The notes under the pieces: generated by a model
What the model was told of the DNA's origin: nothing
Database searches by the model: none
What the model saw: the letters and a program-made list of their open reading frames with translations, nothing else
Translations under genes and position numbers: made by a program
Part shown: positions 46,487 to 55,822 of the stretch, in pieces
How positions within the stretch are numbered: the stretch's first letter is position 1
Layout of the letters: every line of letters begins with the position of its first letter
Assembly (NCBI GenBank): GCA_963678205.1
Contig: OY782760.1
Span: 2,170,001 to 2,234,000, forward strand
DNA from: G963556115 sp963678205
GTDB lineage: Bacteria > Planctomycetota > SZUA-567
DNA length: 64,000 nt
Reading direction: 5' to 3'

Positions 46487-47779
46487 ATGAGTTTTGAATT
46501 GATTGTATATATGGTGATCTTTGTCGTATTGTTGGTAATTGGAGCACCTACATATTTGGCTTTATTATGCAGTGGTTTAAGCTACTGCCTTATCAGTGGC
46601 TTGATTAATGATATGATGATTATGCAAAAATTGTTTGCTAGTCTAGATAACTTCGTTCTGTTGGCTATTCCTATGTTCATGATGGCAGGTATCATAATGA
46701 ATAATGGTGGAATAACTACCAAAATATTCAGTTTCTGCCGTTCAATCTGCGGACACCTCCCAGGGGGATTGGCGTATGTGAATGTTGTTTCAAGCTTTTT
46801 ATTCTCCGGTATGTCTGGATCGGCTTTGGCAGACATCGGCGGCCTTGGACAGGTTGAGATGAAGGCTATGAAGGATGAAAATTATGATGATGATATGGTG
46901 ATAGGGGTGACCGCAGCCTCTTCAACTATGGGTCCGATTGTGCCTCCAAGTATACCGATGGTTATTTATGGCTCGGCTGCAAGTGTTTCTGTAGGTGCAC
47001 TTTTCTCTGCAGGAATTGTGCCCGGGGCAATCATGGCTATTGTACTCTGTATAACTATTTTTCTTATCGCAAAGAAGAAAAAATATCCAGTTCATAAGCG
47101 AGCTAGTTTTAAAGAGTGCTTTCAAATGATGAAATCTACTATTCTGGCGCTACTGATGCCAGTAGTTATCATGGGGGGAATCTGGAGCGGATACTTTACG
47201 CCGACAGAAGCTGCGTTGGTAAGTATAATTTATGTCCTGTTTGTAATACTTGTTGTATACCGTGAAATGACGATAAGTGATATACCGAAAGTTATGCATC
47301 TGACGGTAACTGGAGTAGTTCCAGCGCTTACTATAATATCTTCTGCTGCGCTCTTTGGTTGGGTTTTACAATTTGAAAGATTGGATAGAGTACTTTTGAA
47401 TTTAATTCTGAGTGTTTCGCATAATGAGCTTATTGTTCTAATTATGATAAATGTTCTACTGATTTTCTTTGGCATGATTCTCGACTCTACACCGGTAATT
47501 CTGCTGATGGTACCAATGCTTTTGCCAATTACCAGAGAAGTAGGAATTAATGATGTGCACCTTGGAGTTATTGTTGTCTTGAATCTAATGATTGGTTTGA
47601 TGACTCCACCTATAGGGCAATCGTTATTTATGCTTTCGGGAGTAACGGGAAAGTCATTTAGTAACGTTGTAAAATATACCTCCCCGTGGCTGATTCCGTT
47701 ATTTATTTCATTAATGCTCGTTACATGTTTTCCTGATGTCATACTCTTCCTGCCACGCTTATTCGATCTTGTGAAATAA
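46487..47779 (+). CDS. dctM: TRAP transporter large membrane subunit (DctM)
   Basis: A 430-residue permease with about 11 to 12 hydrophobic segments. Typical motifs: AIPMFMMAGIIMNNGG, FSGMSGSALADIGGLG, STMGPIVPPSIPMVIYG and LMTPPIGQSLFMLSG. Normal length. It carries the transport path of the importer formed with 44660-46397. No close ribosome site beyond GAAAGTGA. Confidence 0.93.
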   Translation: MSFELIVYMVIFVVLLVIGAPTYLALLCSGLSYCLISGLINDMMIMQKLFASLDNFVLLAIPMFMMAGIIMNNGGITTKIFSFCRSICGHLPGGLAYVNVVSSFLFSGMSGSALADIGGLGQVEMKAMKDENYDDDMVIGVTAASSTMGPIVPPSIPMVIYGSAASVSVGALFSAGIVPGAIMAIVLCITIFLIAKKKKYPVHKRASFKECFQMMKSTILALLMPVVIMGGIWSGYFTPTEAALVSIIYVLFVILVVYREMTISDIPKVMHLTVTGVVPALTIISSAALFGWVLQFERLDRVLLNLILSVSHNELIVLIMINVLLIFFGMILDSTPVILLMVPMLLPITREVGINDVHLGVIVVLNLMIGLMTPPIGQSLFMLSGVTGKSFSNVVKYTSPWLIPLFISLMLVTCFPDVILFLPRLFDLVK

Positions 47780-47849
47780 GTAATAGATGAAAATTCTGCT
47801 GTAGGCTCTATGTAAATAATTAGTGTTTTATTGTGTAATACAGATCAAG

Positions 47850-47874
47850 CTATTTTCAGCCTGTTTGAAAATAG
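47850..47874 (+). terminator. Hairpin between dctM and dehydrogenase gene
   Basis: Perfect 9-bp stem CTATTTTCA/TGAAAATAG, 7-base loop, no T-run. Possibly a processing or partial termination site within the operon. Confidence 0.4.
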
Positions 47875-47955
47875 TAAGGGGACGTCTTGCCTTATGAAGT
47901 CCGTTTTATAATAATCTGTATCTTTAATATGTATTCTTTATTGTGAGGATTGTAA

Positions 47956-48909
47956 ATGAAAGTGCTAGTAACTGCTACAAACTTTTCAAAGTTGTGTGCT
48001 GAAGGTTATGAATATCTGCTTGCCAATAATTGTGAGATTATTGAGAATGTCAAGGGAAGACCGTATACTTTTGATGAACAGCTGGATGTTGTTGGGGATA
48101 TTGATGGGGTAATTGCCGGATTGGATATCTGGGACGAGAAAATTTTCAAGCATGCACTAAAACTGAAAGGTATTGCCCGCTTCGGTGTGGGTGTGGATAA
48201 TATTGACTTACAAGCTGCCAGTAAGCGTGGAATCAAGGTGAGTAACTGCAAAGGGATTAACTCTAATTCTGTATCAGAGCATGCTGTAACACTGATGCTT
48301 TCAATTATCCGTAATATCCCCATGCTTGATAAAACGACAAAGGATGGTGAATGGAACCGTGAAGTCTTCATGGAGTTGAATACAATGAAGATAGGTATGC
48401 TGGGCTTTGGGGAAATTAGTAGGTTTACGGTGGAAAAGTTACTTCCCTTCAAGCCGGAAATACTTGTGTATGACATAAATCCAGATTATGAAGTTGCAAA
48501 AAAGCTTGGTGTTACTATTGTCGACTATGAACAATTACTCAGTCAAAGTGACCTTATCTCGGTTCATGTGCCCAGTCTGCCGGAAACAAAGCACTTGATA
48601 AACGAGAAGACAATTGGCTTAATGAAAGATGGTGCATTCTTTGTCAATACTTCAAGAGGTGATCTCGTTGATGAGAAAGCTCTATACAAGGCATTGAAGG
48701 ATAAAAAGCTGACTGCGGCGGGAATTGATGTGTTTGAATCAGAACCTACTCAGAAAACTAATCCTTTATTTCAGCTTGATAATATTGTGGTGACTCCACA
48801 TGCTGCTGGAGAATCAAGTAAGGTTTACTCTGAGACTGGAAATGCTACAGCAAGAGCACTTGTGGACGTTTTTAATGGGAAAGAACCTTTAAATTTATTA
48901 AACTTATAG
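47956..48909 (+). CDS. D-isomer-specific 2-hydroxyacid dehydrogenase (phosphoglycerate-dehydrogenase-like)
   Basis: A 317-residue member of the D-2-hydroxyacid dehydrogenase family. Nucleotide loop MLGFGEIS (last Gly of GxGxxG replaced by Ser), catalytic Arg in VNTSRGDLVDE, Glu in FESEPT, His in TPHAAGES. Resembles the SerA catalytic part without regulatory domains, as in enzymes acting on sugar acids or glyoxylate-type ketoacids. It is 16 bases upstream of the lyase gene; the pair may process the acid brought in by the TRAP system. Confidence 0.88.
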   Translation: MKVLVTATNFSKLCAEGYEYLLANNCEIIENVKGRPYTFDEQLDVVGDIDGVIAGLDIWDEKIFKHALKLKGIARFGVGVDNIDLQAASKRGIKVSNCKGINSNSVSEHAVTLMLSIIRNIPMLDKTTKDGEWNREVFMELNTMKIGMLGFGEISRFTVEKLLPFKPEILVYDINPDYEVAKKLGVTIVDYEQLLSQSDLISVHVPSLPETKHLINEKTIGLMKDGAFFVNTSRGDLVDEKALYKALKDKKLTAAGIDVFESEPTQKTNPLFQLDNIVVTPHAAGESSKVYSETGNATARALVDVFNGKEPLNLLNL

Positions 48910-48925
48910 AAAGGATAGAAATATT

Positions 48926-49861
48926 ATGATATTTAACAGTGGTGTTTGGCCAACTATGATAACTATTTTTGATGATGAGAATAAGCTAGATATTCCAGGA
49001 AATAAAAGGGTCGCGAGGCATCTGATGAATTCTGGTGCAGCCGGAATCTTTACTGTCTGTCAATCGAGTGAAATGTTTGTTCTGGATATTGAAGAAAAGG
49101 TGTTGCTGGCAAAATCTATACTTGAAGAGGTTGGAGATAAAATTCAGGTAATAGCTTCAGGACATACCTCAGACACAATTGAGGAGCAGATTGAAGAATT
49201 GAAAGCAGTTGCGTCTACCGGAGTACATGCTGTGGTATTGGTAGCAAACAGGCTTGATGTTAATAATAAGGGTGGGGATGAGCTGGTGAAAAATGCAGAG
49301 AGAATTCATACAGAAATTCCTGATGTAGATTTCGGTATTTATGAATGTCCATTCCCATATCATAGATTGCTTACTAATAATGAAATCGAGTGGTGTGCCA
49401 AAAGTGGACGTATCAAATTCTTTAAGGACGTTTGTTGTAATGCTGATATGCAAAAGACTAGAATAGAATTGGTTAAAGGTACTGCATTAAAACTTTTCAA
49501 TGCAAATACTCAGACCATGCTTAATTCACTCCAGCTTGGTTATCAAGGCTTCAATGGAGTAATGTGTAATTTTCATATTGATATTTACAATTGGATGTAT
49601 AATCACTTCACTGATAATCTTGAAAAGTCAGAAAAGTTGCAGGAATGGTTGACTAAAACTTGTGCTATTGAAGGACCGGCATATCCGGCAATTGCCAAAT
49701 ATCATTTGAACAGTTTAGGTTTGAATGTAGGTTATAATATGAGAGTTAAGCCCAATGAAAATTTGACTGCAGAAATTAAAAAAGAATCAGATGAATTGAT
49801 TGACAAGGAAAATGAGATGCGTAAATTCCTTGGAATTGAATGTACATTTATTGAGAGTTAA
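48926..49861 (+). CDS. DHDPS/N-acetylneuraminate lyase family aldolase
   Basis: A 311-residue class I lyase. The Schiff-base Lys is in RIKFFKDVCCN and the catalytic Tyr in GIYECPFPYH; the N-terminal SGAAGIFTVCQSSEMF matches the substrate loop, where DHDPS has GTTGE. Members cleave or form 2-keto acids with pyruvate (sialic acid, 2-keto-3-deoxy sugar acids, dihydrodipicolinate). In a TRAP/FadR operon, a 2-keto-3-deoxy sugar acid aldolase or sialate lyase role is most likely. The replacement of GTTGE by SQSSE-like residues hints at an unusual substrate. Confidence 0.85.
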   Translation: MIFNSGVWPTMITIFDDENKLDIPGNKRVARHLMNSGAAGIFTVCQSSEMFVLDIEEKVLLAKSILEEVGDKIQVIASGHTSDTIEEQIEELKAVASTGVHAVVLVANRLDVNNKGGDELVKNAERIHTEIPDVDFGIYECPFPYHRLLTNNEIEWCAKSGRIKFFKDVCCNADMQKTRIELVKGTALKLFNANTQTMLNSLQLGYQGFNGVMCNFHIDIYNWMYNHFTDNLEKSEKLQEWLTKTCAIEGPAYPAIAKYHLNSLGLNVGYNMRVKPNENLTAEIKKESDELIDKENEMRKFLGIECTFIES

Positions 49862-50127
49862 CCATCAATCATTCTATATTTTATAAAAATGTAATTGTCT
49901 GGGCAATCTGATTAAAATTACTCACGTTCAAAAATTTGGATTATATTTGTATCAGCTATTTTTAAATAGAAAAACCTATGCTTTTTGCGAGAAGCCTAGT
50001 GTGAACTGTGTGCTAGGACTAATAATTGGGTAAACTAAAATTTTTTAAATTATGTTCACTTGCATATTTGAAAAGTATTCGGTAAATATCTTCTCTGTCT
50101 TGATTCGATCATACTCGGGATTAATTT

Positions 50128-50320
50128 TCAGTTTGCAGTCGAGGGCAATGCTAATATAGAAGTTATTGGAGATATTAGTAATAAGATGAAGTCGCAGAAG
50201 CACTGGGTGATGATTCTGATGTTTTAACAATTTTGAAAAATAATTAATCTGTAAACTAGACATTGATTCTGCTGCTACTGTATGTCAATGGGCTCAAGAT
50301 GCTTATTATATAGAAAAGTG
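50128..50320 (+). pseudogene. Fragment of a second copy of the repeat-protein gene
   Basis: This stretch aligns by eye with 51460-51660, the N-terminal repeat of the large protein downstream. Shared words include GATGATTCTGA, TTTTAACAATTTTGAAAAAT and CAAGATGC-TATTATAT. Translation begins FAVEGNANIEVIGDISNK, then frameshifts and stops (TAA at once after the matching LTILKNN) follow. It is the ruined remains of a paralogue, about 1.3 kb upstream of the intact gene. Confidence 0.75.
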
Positions 50321-50494
50321 GTTGTGCAACAATAGGTTCTAAAAAACTGCTAAGTATTCATTCTCTGCTTGTCGATTGTATTATCAGTGTGCTTAAAATG
50401 GTAAATTTTACCTCTGTTGTTAATATACGCTATTATAAACACTTAGTCAGTAGTGGGTTTGCCACCTATGGTAGAATGTTTAGTGGGGGGTAAA

Positions 50495-50860
50495 ATGTCA
50501 CTTAGGAAAAATACACAAGTTCTCGATAAAATTCAGTGAATACGCTTGAAAGAAGTACGAAAGAAAATCTTTAAAACTCAGAATGAATTTACCAACTATG
50601 GTAGTTTTTTGGGTACTAGTGTTACTCTATGGGAGTGTGATGGGCTTGATATACCTTCAGTGCCTTGTAGATATTATCAGACAGTTGTGCAGATATTCAC
50701 TATTTTTTTACTGGTAATCGTTCAAGTGGTGGTCTAGATCTAGGAGTTTTCAGAACATTTATGGATAAAATCAACGAATTAGAGGAGCGAATTTCAGCCC
50801 TCCAAGAAATGCCTGATAATAAACGTGGGATAATAAAATCAAAAGATACCGAAATGTAAG
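50495..50860 (+). pseudogene. Decayed XRE-type helix-turn-helix regulator
   Basis: From ATG 50495 (GGGGGG ribosome site) the frame reads MSLRKNTQVLDKIQ-stop-IRLKEVRKKIFKTQNEF and then SFLGTSVTLWECDGLDIPS, the outline of an XRE DNA-binding domain (R-L-K-x-x-R, TQ-x-E, W-E-x-G). After a shift near 50700 the next frame gives FFTGNRSSGGLDLG and a coiled-coil tail FMDKINELEERISALQEM, as in phage-type repressors with the WLL-TG linker. One stop and one frameshift disable it. Confidence 0.6.
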
Positions 50861-50980
50861 TATTTAAATCTCAACTTTTAAATTAAGGTAAAAAATCTGG
50901 ATAATATAATGGGATTGAAAATCATACGATCAGTCATTTGTGTTCTCTAAATTAGCATTTAGATTGTTTCCTGTTATATG

Positions 50981-51002
50981 ATTATGACTCTAGAGTCATA
51001 AT
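50981..51002. repeat. 22-bp perfect palindrome
   Basis: ATTATGACTC-TAGAGTCATAAT reads the same on both strands with no spacer. It lies 295 bases upstream of the repeat-protein gene in a non-coding stretch and has the form of a dimeric regulator's binding site. Owner unknown. Confidence 0.55.
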
Positions 51003-51297
51003 AAAGGATAACATTATGAATTCACTTAATTAGTTTGTAGCATTCATATGATTTGTTATTTACAATCAGTGTTGAAGTTAAATTGTTTAGGGTGACTTAT
51101 TAAAGTTGCCCTGAACTTTTGTAATCATGTCTTATAAGAAAATGTTGTGATATATTACTACAAAATATTTTTATATATAAAGATTTTGAGATTATGTCCG
51201 TATATACTGAAAATTAATCTTTCAAGTTTTACATAAAAGTATGATGTTTACGATTGTGCTAGCGTATTGCCTTTAGCATTATAATATGGAGAATATT

Positions 51298-53802
51298 ATG
51301 CCAAATCTTCAAGAACTTATAGGTGATACTTATACTTCTATTTCAAGCAATACACGCCACAAATCAGCATTGACTCAACAAACTCCACAGGAAAAGCTTT
51401 TTACACGGGTTACAGAATTATTGAATAAAGCAGAAGTCTCAGTGGCGGGTAAGGGTTCATTTGCATTAGATGTTGATGATAATGGTAATATAGAAGTTCT
51501 CGGGGACATTGAGAATAAAGAGAAAGTCGCAGCAGCATTGGGTGATGATTCTGACATTTTAACAATTTTGAAAAATAGTAAATCTGCAAATTTAGACAGT
51601 GATTCAGCTGGTACTGGAAGTAAGTGGTCACAAGATGCGTATTATGTTGAGTTGAGTGGTAATGTGTTTGTTGAAGATTCAGGAGAGTATCTTTCTTCTA
51701 CTGTTAATAAAGACATAACTGGAATTTATTATGGCCACTTTAATACATACTATAATACTGATGAATTTGGATTTAATGAAACAACAGGTGTTGATTTTGC
51801 ATTTATGGATAACCTTTTCGCAAGCAGAGAAGAACGAAATGCACTCTTTAATTATATCGATGAAAAAATATCTTCTAAAGTCGAGGGTATTGATAGTGCC
51901 GCAGGAATGAGCTTCGGTTTTGAACAATTTAATACTAGTACAAATTTAACTGCTAATAATTATTTAGTAAAAGTTAAAAGTGGAAAAGGTGAGGAACTTG
52001 ATCGTCTTGTTGAAAATGTTCTTAATAGTGATAGTTATTTCAAAAATGAAATGTTTAAAAGTAAACAACAGCTTCGTAATTTTCAAATTGTAGTAGATGC
52101 ACATTATGGTGCTTCTGAACAAAAAAAGTTAAACCTATATGGACGATTTGATTCCTTTTTAGATTGTATTTCGGGATTACGTCACTATTCAATTGAAACA
52201 GACAATAATAAAGAAGGAATTGCTGCAGCAAAAGAGATGTGGGATATAACTAAAAATTTATCAACAGGTGATATTGCTGAATATAGCAAGAATAGTAGAA
52301 TTCTTACGGATAACTATAACGAAATTGGAAAGAAATATGGCTCTATAGGTAACGAAGAAAGTGTTATTAATGAAGACTCACATGTCGAAAGTAAACTAGT
52401 CTCTACTACTCTTAAGAATACAGAAGATGTTGCTCCTGGAACCGCAGTTGCTTCAGCCCAAGTGGTGAATACAGACAAATCAAATGCTAGTACTATCCGT
52501 TTGGGTGTTAGTGATGTCAAGGGATTACTTGGTTTAAACTGTGAAGGTGGTGTTGATAAAATAGTCTATAATCTTTTGGCAAAAATCAATTCATTAAAAG
52601 AAGAATCTGCAGAGCTTGTTAATAATATCTTTGCAGAACAGGGGCTATTACTTGGCGAAGATGAAATAGTTAATATCGGCGTGGCTGAAGATGGTACAGT
52701 TACTGTAACTTCTCAAGAATCTGGTGTGCAAGCAAAGAAACGAACTACTGAGTTTCAGGAAGCTCTTAATAAAGATCCTGATAAAGCAAAAGAAATAGCA
52801 AGTTCATTACAAGAACTTGAGATTAATCAGACAGCAATGACAGAGCTTTCAACTGAAGAAGGTTTGACCAAAAAAACAGCATTTAAGCTCTTTAAAATGA
52901 TGCCTGATAATGATGCAAAAAAAGAACTTTCAACGGTTTTTGGGGGGGGTGAAAGGATAAATGAGATAGAACTTGATAATAGTGTTGAAAGTATGACATT
53001 TAGTGATAGTGGTTTTATAAGTGATAATATTGACCCAACTGTATCAGCTATCAAAAAAAATATTCAAGAATATGTAATGGATGGAATGGAAGGGTATAAT
53101 GATGAGAAAGGTAAAACTGGAATAAGCGGTATTAGTGGTCCATCAGCACCCCCTGATATGTATATACAATCTTTTGAAGCGATTCTTGATGCAGAAGGAA
53201 ATATTGAAGTGATTGGAGGTGTGAGCGGTGAAGGTAATAAATTAAATGGAAGACTCAAAGGAATTGCTGAGAAAATTCTCTGTACTGATAAAGTAGGAAC
53301 ACAATATGAGATACTTTCTAAACTTTTGATTGAGAAACATGGGAATGAGCATAAAGATACAGATGAGTTTGAGCATTCTATAAAAATAAGCGTCGATTAT
53401 CAAACAGGAATTAAATATGAAGTAATTTCCCCTGAAGCTGACAAAGCAGCTAAGAAAGAACTTGGAGATACTCTTTGTGATATTGGTGGAAGCATTATAA
53501 GTTATATAGAGGAAGAAAATGGTCAAGAGCTTACTTCTCTTATAGAGATTAAGGTAGATGAACGTGGTAAACTATCTGCTTCTACTAGTAGCATAACAAA
53601 AAGAGAAGGGATGCAGCTAGAGTCTGTTTTAGAAATACTTAATGTTTCTTTAGAAATGAATGAAGATGATGATGAAGGTAATGAAACTGGAAATGTAGTC
53701 GTTCCTTCACGTCTTGAAGATGCATTCGAAAACGCAAAAGGTTTAAAGGATATTTTAACAAAGTTTCATATTAAAGATAATATGATGAGTGCAATAAATT
53801 AG
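51298..53802 (+). CDS. Large repeat protein of unknown function (834 aa)
   Basis: An acidic 834-residue protein without signal peptide, membrane segment or recognised family. At least five copies of a short beta-strand/turn/beta-strand unit are visible: FALDVDDNGNIEVLGD (about 54-69), VNIGVAEDGTVTVTSQ (456), FEAILDAEGNIEVIGG (625), IKISVDYQTGIKYEVIS (693) and LIEIKVDERGKLSAS (746), each followed by a charged helix with a K-x-x-L pattern. Between copies 1 and 2 lies about 350 residues of different sequence. ATG 51298 has GGAGA upstream; ATG 51286 does not. A decayed paralogue fragment lies at 50128-50320. The gene stands alone. Confidence 0.8.
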   Translation: MPNLQELIGDTYTSISSNTRHKSALTQQTPQEKLFTRVTELLNKAEVSVAGKGSFALDVDDNGNIEVLGDIENKEKVAAALGDDSDILTILKNSKSANLDSDSAGTGSKWSQDAYYVELSGNVFVEDSGEYLSSTVNKDITGIYYGHFNTYYNTDEFGFNETTGVDFAFMDNLFASREERNALFNYIDEKISSKVEGIDSAAGMSFGFEQFNTSTNLTANNYLVKVKSGKGEELDRLVENVLNSDSYFKNEMFKSKQQLRNFQIVVDAHYGASEQKKLNLYGRFDSFLDCISGLRHYSIETDNNKEGIAAAKEMWDITKNLSTGDIAEYSKNSRILTDNYNEIGKKYGSIGNEESVINEDSHVESKLVSTTLKNTEDVAPGTAVASAQVVNTDKSNASTIRLGVSDVKGLLGLNCEGGVDKIVYNLLAKINSLKEESAELVNNIFAEQGLLLGEDEIVNIGVAEDGTVTVTSQESGVQAKKRTTEFQEALNKDPDKAKEIASSLQELEINQTAMTELSTEEGLTKKTAFKLFKMMPDNDAKKELSTVFGGGERINEIELDNSVESMTFSDSGFISDNIDPTVSAIKKNIQEYVMDGMEGYNDEKGKTGISGISGPSAPPDMYIQSFEAILDAEGNIEVIGGVSGEGNKLNGRLKGIAEKILCTDKVGTQYEILSKLLIEKHGNEHKDTDEFEHSIKISVDYQTGIKYEVISPEADKAAKKELGDTLCDIGGSIISYIEEENGQELTSLIEIKVDERGKLSASTSSITKREGMQLESVLEILNVSLEMNEDDDEGNETGNVVVPSRLEDAFENAKGLKDILTKFHIKDNMMSAIN

Positions 53803-54260
53803 TTATTATAATCAAAATAGTAGATGATGAGATTGACGGAGTAAAATCTTTGACGATTATTAGTGAGTATTATAATATTAATAATAATGATTATATAATT
53901 GCTGCTTTTTATTATCGTACCATTGTGTTCTTTGTAGCAGTAAAAGTTACTCTTTTTTATTAATAGTTTATACAAAATAAGATAAAATAAATTAAAATGT
54001 TGTACTAGATGTATTAATATTTTATAAATATGAAACAAAGAGTGATAATCTAGTATTAATAGTATTAATGCATTGTACGTTAATTTAAAAGATAATAAAT
54101 CAAATACTATTTAAATTGAATATGAATAACATTACCCTGCCGACTCACTATTTTGCTTTGATTGAGAAGATATAGTAGTCTTCGATTCTAGAAGTGCTAA
54201 CATACCCTGTTAGTAAAATACTTAACAAGTCCAATACTGACACTGAATAGCACTCTTTTT
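53803..54260. other. AT-rich intergenic region, no gene seen
   Basis: About 460 bases, mostly A and T, between the repeat-protein gene and the integrase remnant. It marks the junction between chromosome and the remnant element. No dyad, RNA gene or coding frame was identified. Confidence 0.4.
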
Positions 54261-54528
54261 TATGGTATGTGGCTCAACAAAGGAGCTGCAACCTTGCGAA
54301 ATGATTTAAAGTTTGCTGATATTGATTACATTAAATATGATGGATATGCAGATTTTCATAGTTTAAGGCATACTTGTGGTATTATGAATTCAAATGCAGG
54401 TGTGCTTTTACACGAGAATTAAAAGCTTATGAGGCATGAATAATCAGCAACAACATCAAAATATTATATGCATGTAAGGCTGAAAATTTAGAAAATGCGA
54501 TGAAGAAAACTGAAGCTTTTCAGAAGTA
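54261..54528 (+). pseudogene. 3' remnant of a tyrosine recombinase (integrase)
   Basis: Reads YGMWLNKGAATLRNDLK, then YADFHSLRHTCGIMNSNAG with the H-x-x-R of the catalytic core, then KLMRHE-stop-SATTSKYYMHV, which holds the second His region and active Tyr, and, after a shift, AENLENAMKKTEAFQK. Stops at two positions and at least one frameshift show it is dead; the N-terminal half is gone. Its place 145 bases before a tRNA-Asn fragment identifies the att end of an integrated element. Confidence 0.8.
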
Positions 54529-54671
54529 AAAAAAGTCCGTTGCTCAGATGAAATTAGTGTTACCAAAAATGTTATCAACAATTGATTCTAATCAGAGAAT
54601 CTCAATACAGTCAGATCTTATAAAAGAAAAAACCGTAAGTCATGAAATATCAAGGCTTACGGTTCAATTTT

Positions 54672-55106
54672 ATGGCTCCCCCGGCTGGACTCGAACCAGC
54701 GACACATGGATTAACAGCCCAGTACCTCGATTCTGTAATCTCTCTAGAGAACAATGGGTTACAAAACTTCAAAAATCTTAATGTGACAGAGAAACAAAAT
54801 ATTGCGAAAAATGAAAGTTTAGACAATGAAGTTGCTGATATAAATAATCTGAATGACAACCTAAAATCATCATCGTCAAATGATGCTATTTCAGTCAATA
54901 AAAGAGTAGATAATGACTCACACAAAAGCCTGTGTAATAACTGTTTTCCACCTTCATTAAATGTGCCGATAACCACTGGCAATTTAGGCTATACCCAAAA
55001 TAACATAAGCAGCAAGATTGCAGATGCAATTTTTGCAATAGACCGTTTGCCAATAGACGACTCAGTTAAAGCCACACTAATTACAAAACTCACAGGAGAA
55101 CTATAA
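54672..55106 (+). CDS. Hypothetical protein reading out of the att site
   Basis: The frame runs across the tRNA fragment (MAPPAGLEPATHGLTAQYLD) and ends RLPIDDSVKATLITKLTGEL. The first 20 residues are a by-product of tRNA sequence, seen in many genomes. The C-terminal 35 residues look like a genuine short helical segment, also found near the ends of integrase genes or in small ORFs beside them. Start uncertain: 54672, 54642 and 54618 are all in frame or near. It overlaps by one base the next small gene, so the 3' part is probably translated. Length is about 145 residues. Confidence 0.45.
   Translation: MAPPAGLEPATHGLTAQYLDSVISLENNGLQNFKNLNVTEKQNIAKNESLDNEVADINNLNDNLKSSSSNDAISVNKRVDNDSHKSLCNNCFPPSLNVPITTGNLGYTQNNISSKIADAIFAIDRLPIDDSVKATLITKLTGEL
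54673..54722 (-). tRNA. tRNA-Asn(GTT) 3' part (attachment-site remnant)
   Basis: On the minus strand the sequence GGCTGTTAATCC then GCTGGTTCGAGTCCAGC and CGGGGGAGCCA gives an anticodon loop CTGTTAA, a perfect T-arm and the acceptor 3' strand with CCA. The D-arm and 5' acceptor strand do not follow, so this is only the 3' half. Integrases commonly use the 3' half of a tRNA gene as attachment site, leaving exactly such a copy at one element end. Confidence 0.75.
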
Positions 55107-55216
55107 TGAAGAATACAGTATTAAAATTTAATGAAAAACCCTCACTTACAGCCAATGACTTTTTCAATCTGTTCTGTATCGTAGCAGTTGTAACCTTATC
55201 AATTCGTATATTCTAA
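55106..55216 (+). CDS. Small hydrophobic peptide gene (36 aa)
   Basis: Starts ATG at 55106 inside the stop of the preceding frame (TAATG) with AGGAGAAC upstream, an arrangement of coupled translation. The 36 residues end in a single hydrophobic helix (FFNLFCIVAVVTLSIRIF). It belongs to the mobilisable element; no family recognised. Short length limits certainty. Confidence 0.45.
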   Translation: MKNTVLKFNEKPSLTANDFFNLFCIVAVVTLSIRIF

Positions 55217-55365
55217 CTCATGATTACACCATACCCAGTAGAACAAGTATTGAAAATCCAAGTTCATGTTCTTTGGATGAATTGTTTGATGAATATAAAA
55301 TTAACAATTAATCAACTAAATCAAAATCAAGTATCTTAAGGGGACGTGTATTGTAATTTTAATGA

Positions 55366-55470
55366 GAGCCAGCCTACCCAATGTGGTCACATTGGGGCTG
55401 GTCAGGGGAGGTTCCCCTTGAATCCCCTTTAGGTCTTATGACCTTATATATATGTTCATAAGACGAATGC
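55366..55470 (+). other. Candidate origin of transfer (oriT)
   Basis: Dyads crowd this gap just upstream of the mob genes: CCAGC/GCTGG enclosing CCCAATGTG/CACATTGGG (55371-55405), a GGGGA/TCCCC pair (about 55404-55417), and GTCTTATGA/TCATAAGAC (55433-55441 with 55455-55463). Such repeats beside mobC are the usual place and shape of oriT in ColE1-type plasmids. The nick site cannot be assigned. Confidence 0.5.
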
Positions 55471-55513
55471 CAGAGTCTTCGACTCATAGGCATTTAAATA
55501 ATAAGGAATAGAT

Positions 55514-55819
55514 ATGAAAAGAAATCGTTATATCAAAGTAAGAGTATCTGAAGAAGAGTTGCAACTGATTAAATCAAAAGCTGCTGCAACAGATAGCAAC
55601 GTATCTGATCTTCTGAGACATCTTACCCTAAATATGCGTATACATAAAAGTCAATACGACAAAGAACTCATTCGGCAGATTGCCAGAATCGGTTCTAACA
55701 TAAACCAGCTTGCTCGCTGGGCAAACCGACACAAAGAACGCTCTCCAACACTAGAGACAGTCCTCTGGCTAAATCGTATCTATGAATCAGTAAAAAAATT
55801 GAAAAGTTATAAGGAGTAG
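55514..55819 (+). CDS. mobC: Relaxosome accessory protein MobC
   Basis: A 101-residue MobC/MbeC-type protein. N-terminal RYIKVRVSEEELQLIKSKAA is the ribbon-helix-helix part; the C-terminal half carries the family stretch LIRQIARIGSNINQLARWAN. It binds at oriT and helps the relaxase to open the DNA. It is followed after three bases by the relaxase gene. AAGGA before the ATG. Confidence 0.9.
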   Translation: MKRNRYIKVRVSEEELQLIKSKAAATDSNVSDLLRHLTLNMRIHKSQYDKELIRQIARIGSNINQLARWANRHKERSPTLETVLWLNRIYESVKKLKSYKE

Positions 55820-55822
55820 ATA

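Noticed and set aside
54673..54722. A functional tRNA-Asn gene.
   Set aside because: Only the anticodon loop, T-arm and 3' end are present; the D-arm and 5' acceptor strand are missing.
54548..54781. A 77-residue frame containing GSPGWTRTSDT.
   Set aside because: This phrase is translated tRNA sequence, seen in many genomes, and the frame has no other support.
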